Source: Anastatus disparis (lineage: Eukaryota; Arthropoda; Insecta; Hymenoptera; Eupelmidae). Taken from it: a stretch of 64,000 nt of DNA. Location: contig JAFFSR010000237.1 in NCBI GenBank assembly GCA_017163975.1, forward strand, positions 4,774,001-4,838,000. The letters are read 5' to 3'. Position numbers and translations under genes: made by a program. Below the pieces are notes generated by a model. The model made no database searches and was not told the origin of the DNA. It saw only the letters and a program-made list of their open reading frames with translations. Of this stretch, positions 63,301 to 64,000 are shown one piece after another; position 1 is the stretch's first letter; each line of letters starts with the position of its first letter.

Positions 63301-64000
63301 TTCAGTAAACAATTCAATTAAGATAAGAGGATTTAATAATGAAACTGTGTAGAATGTAACTTTTTCTAAGAACAATATAACTTAATCGATAAGATTATTT
63401 TGAAAACAAAGAAAGTATTTTCAAAAAGTGTCTTGAAAATAATACAAACGCGCATTAATAATGAAAATTTAACCATAAATATGATTCGATGCGATAAACA
63501 TTGTTCAATTATTCATTCAAATATAAAAAAAGTAGCTGGCTCTTTTGCAAAGCTCACTTTTAAATTTATTTGCCAACCAAATAAAATATTTATTTTTATT
63601 GAAAATATATATTAGTTTCTTTTTCAAAATTTTATCTGATTTCATTGAAAACATATACAATAAATTCATTCATAAAATCTACATCTGCAATATATTTTCA
63701 ATAAATTGATAATTCATATTATTCAATGATAATATGAATTATCAAGTATAACGTTAATAATGAAAATCGTCTTCATTAAGATTTTCAACTTTTACGTCAG
63801 CAAAATCTTAATCAAAGCTGAAAGCTATCGTGGCTTTACAATATTGCAACTCATGAATGTCTCGTTGAAAAAAAAAAAAACTATTGCACTTTCATTTCTT
63901 CATTCTAGAGTTTTCTTCTTCTTCTTCTTTTAGTTAGCAGTAAAGTAGATAAGACTATCGTTTTGTTGATGTTCAGTAAGCACGCGGTAGTTACATTTTA
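57311..64000. other. AT-rich DNA, no gene seen
   Basis: No coding region could be supported. The 115- and 98-codon frames at 58719-59139 overlap on opposite strands and show no known motif. A CTT run lies near 63915-63931 and a GA run near 60577-60590. Confidence 0.55.

Overview
This window reads as AT-rich nuclear DNA from a eukaryote, most likely an arthropod and probably an insect. The pointers are the base composition, tRNA-derived SINEs with pol III A and B boxes, many TA-flanked inverted-repeat elements, and simple AT repeats. The species cannot be named from the sequence. I found no protein-coding gene. The open frames are short, mostly low-complexity, or lie inside repeats, and none shows a recognisable domain. 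The window is probably a gene desert or the inside of a very long intron.

From 1 to 32 kb the DNA is plain AT-rich sequence with scattered small elements. A tRNA-Met-like SINE family has five copies: 1-110, 10200-10404, 20670-20861, 22943-23086 and 57107-57310. Two short inverted-repeat elements lie at 4070-4325 and 29636-30122. There is also a 53-bp tandem duplication at 18825-18926.

From 32.3 to 34.5 kb is an accessory cluster. It holds a 740-bp TA-flanked element, a palindrome, a GC-rich cassette of three small hairpins that is compositionally foreign to its surroundings, a 271-bp hairpin, and ten exact-length 20-bp repeats.

The main object is a nested structure at 35916-53206 (about 17.3 kb) that looks like a giant non-autonomous foldback-type element. 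Its outer inverted arms are about 1.35 kb once later insertions are subtracted, and each is tipped by twelve ~30-bp tandem units. The left arm has been entered by two more foldback elements, both built of tandem arrays in inverted orientation. FB1 (37403-41262) is a nearly perfect palindrome with 1.76-kb arms around a 330-bp loop. FB2 (41375-45525) has short inverted termini and a TA duplication. The right arm carries a separate 138-bp MITE. Each arm preserves the empty site for insertions in the other, so the order of events can be read inside one molecule. The 5.3-kb central loop carries more palindromes, a 645-bp TTAA-flanked element, two copies of a retroelement-like 3' segment, and a full-length SINE with a 17-bp target duplication. 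No transposase is encoded anywhere in it.

From 53.2 to 64 kb the sequence returns to plain AT-rich DNA with one SINE copy.
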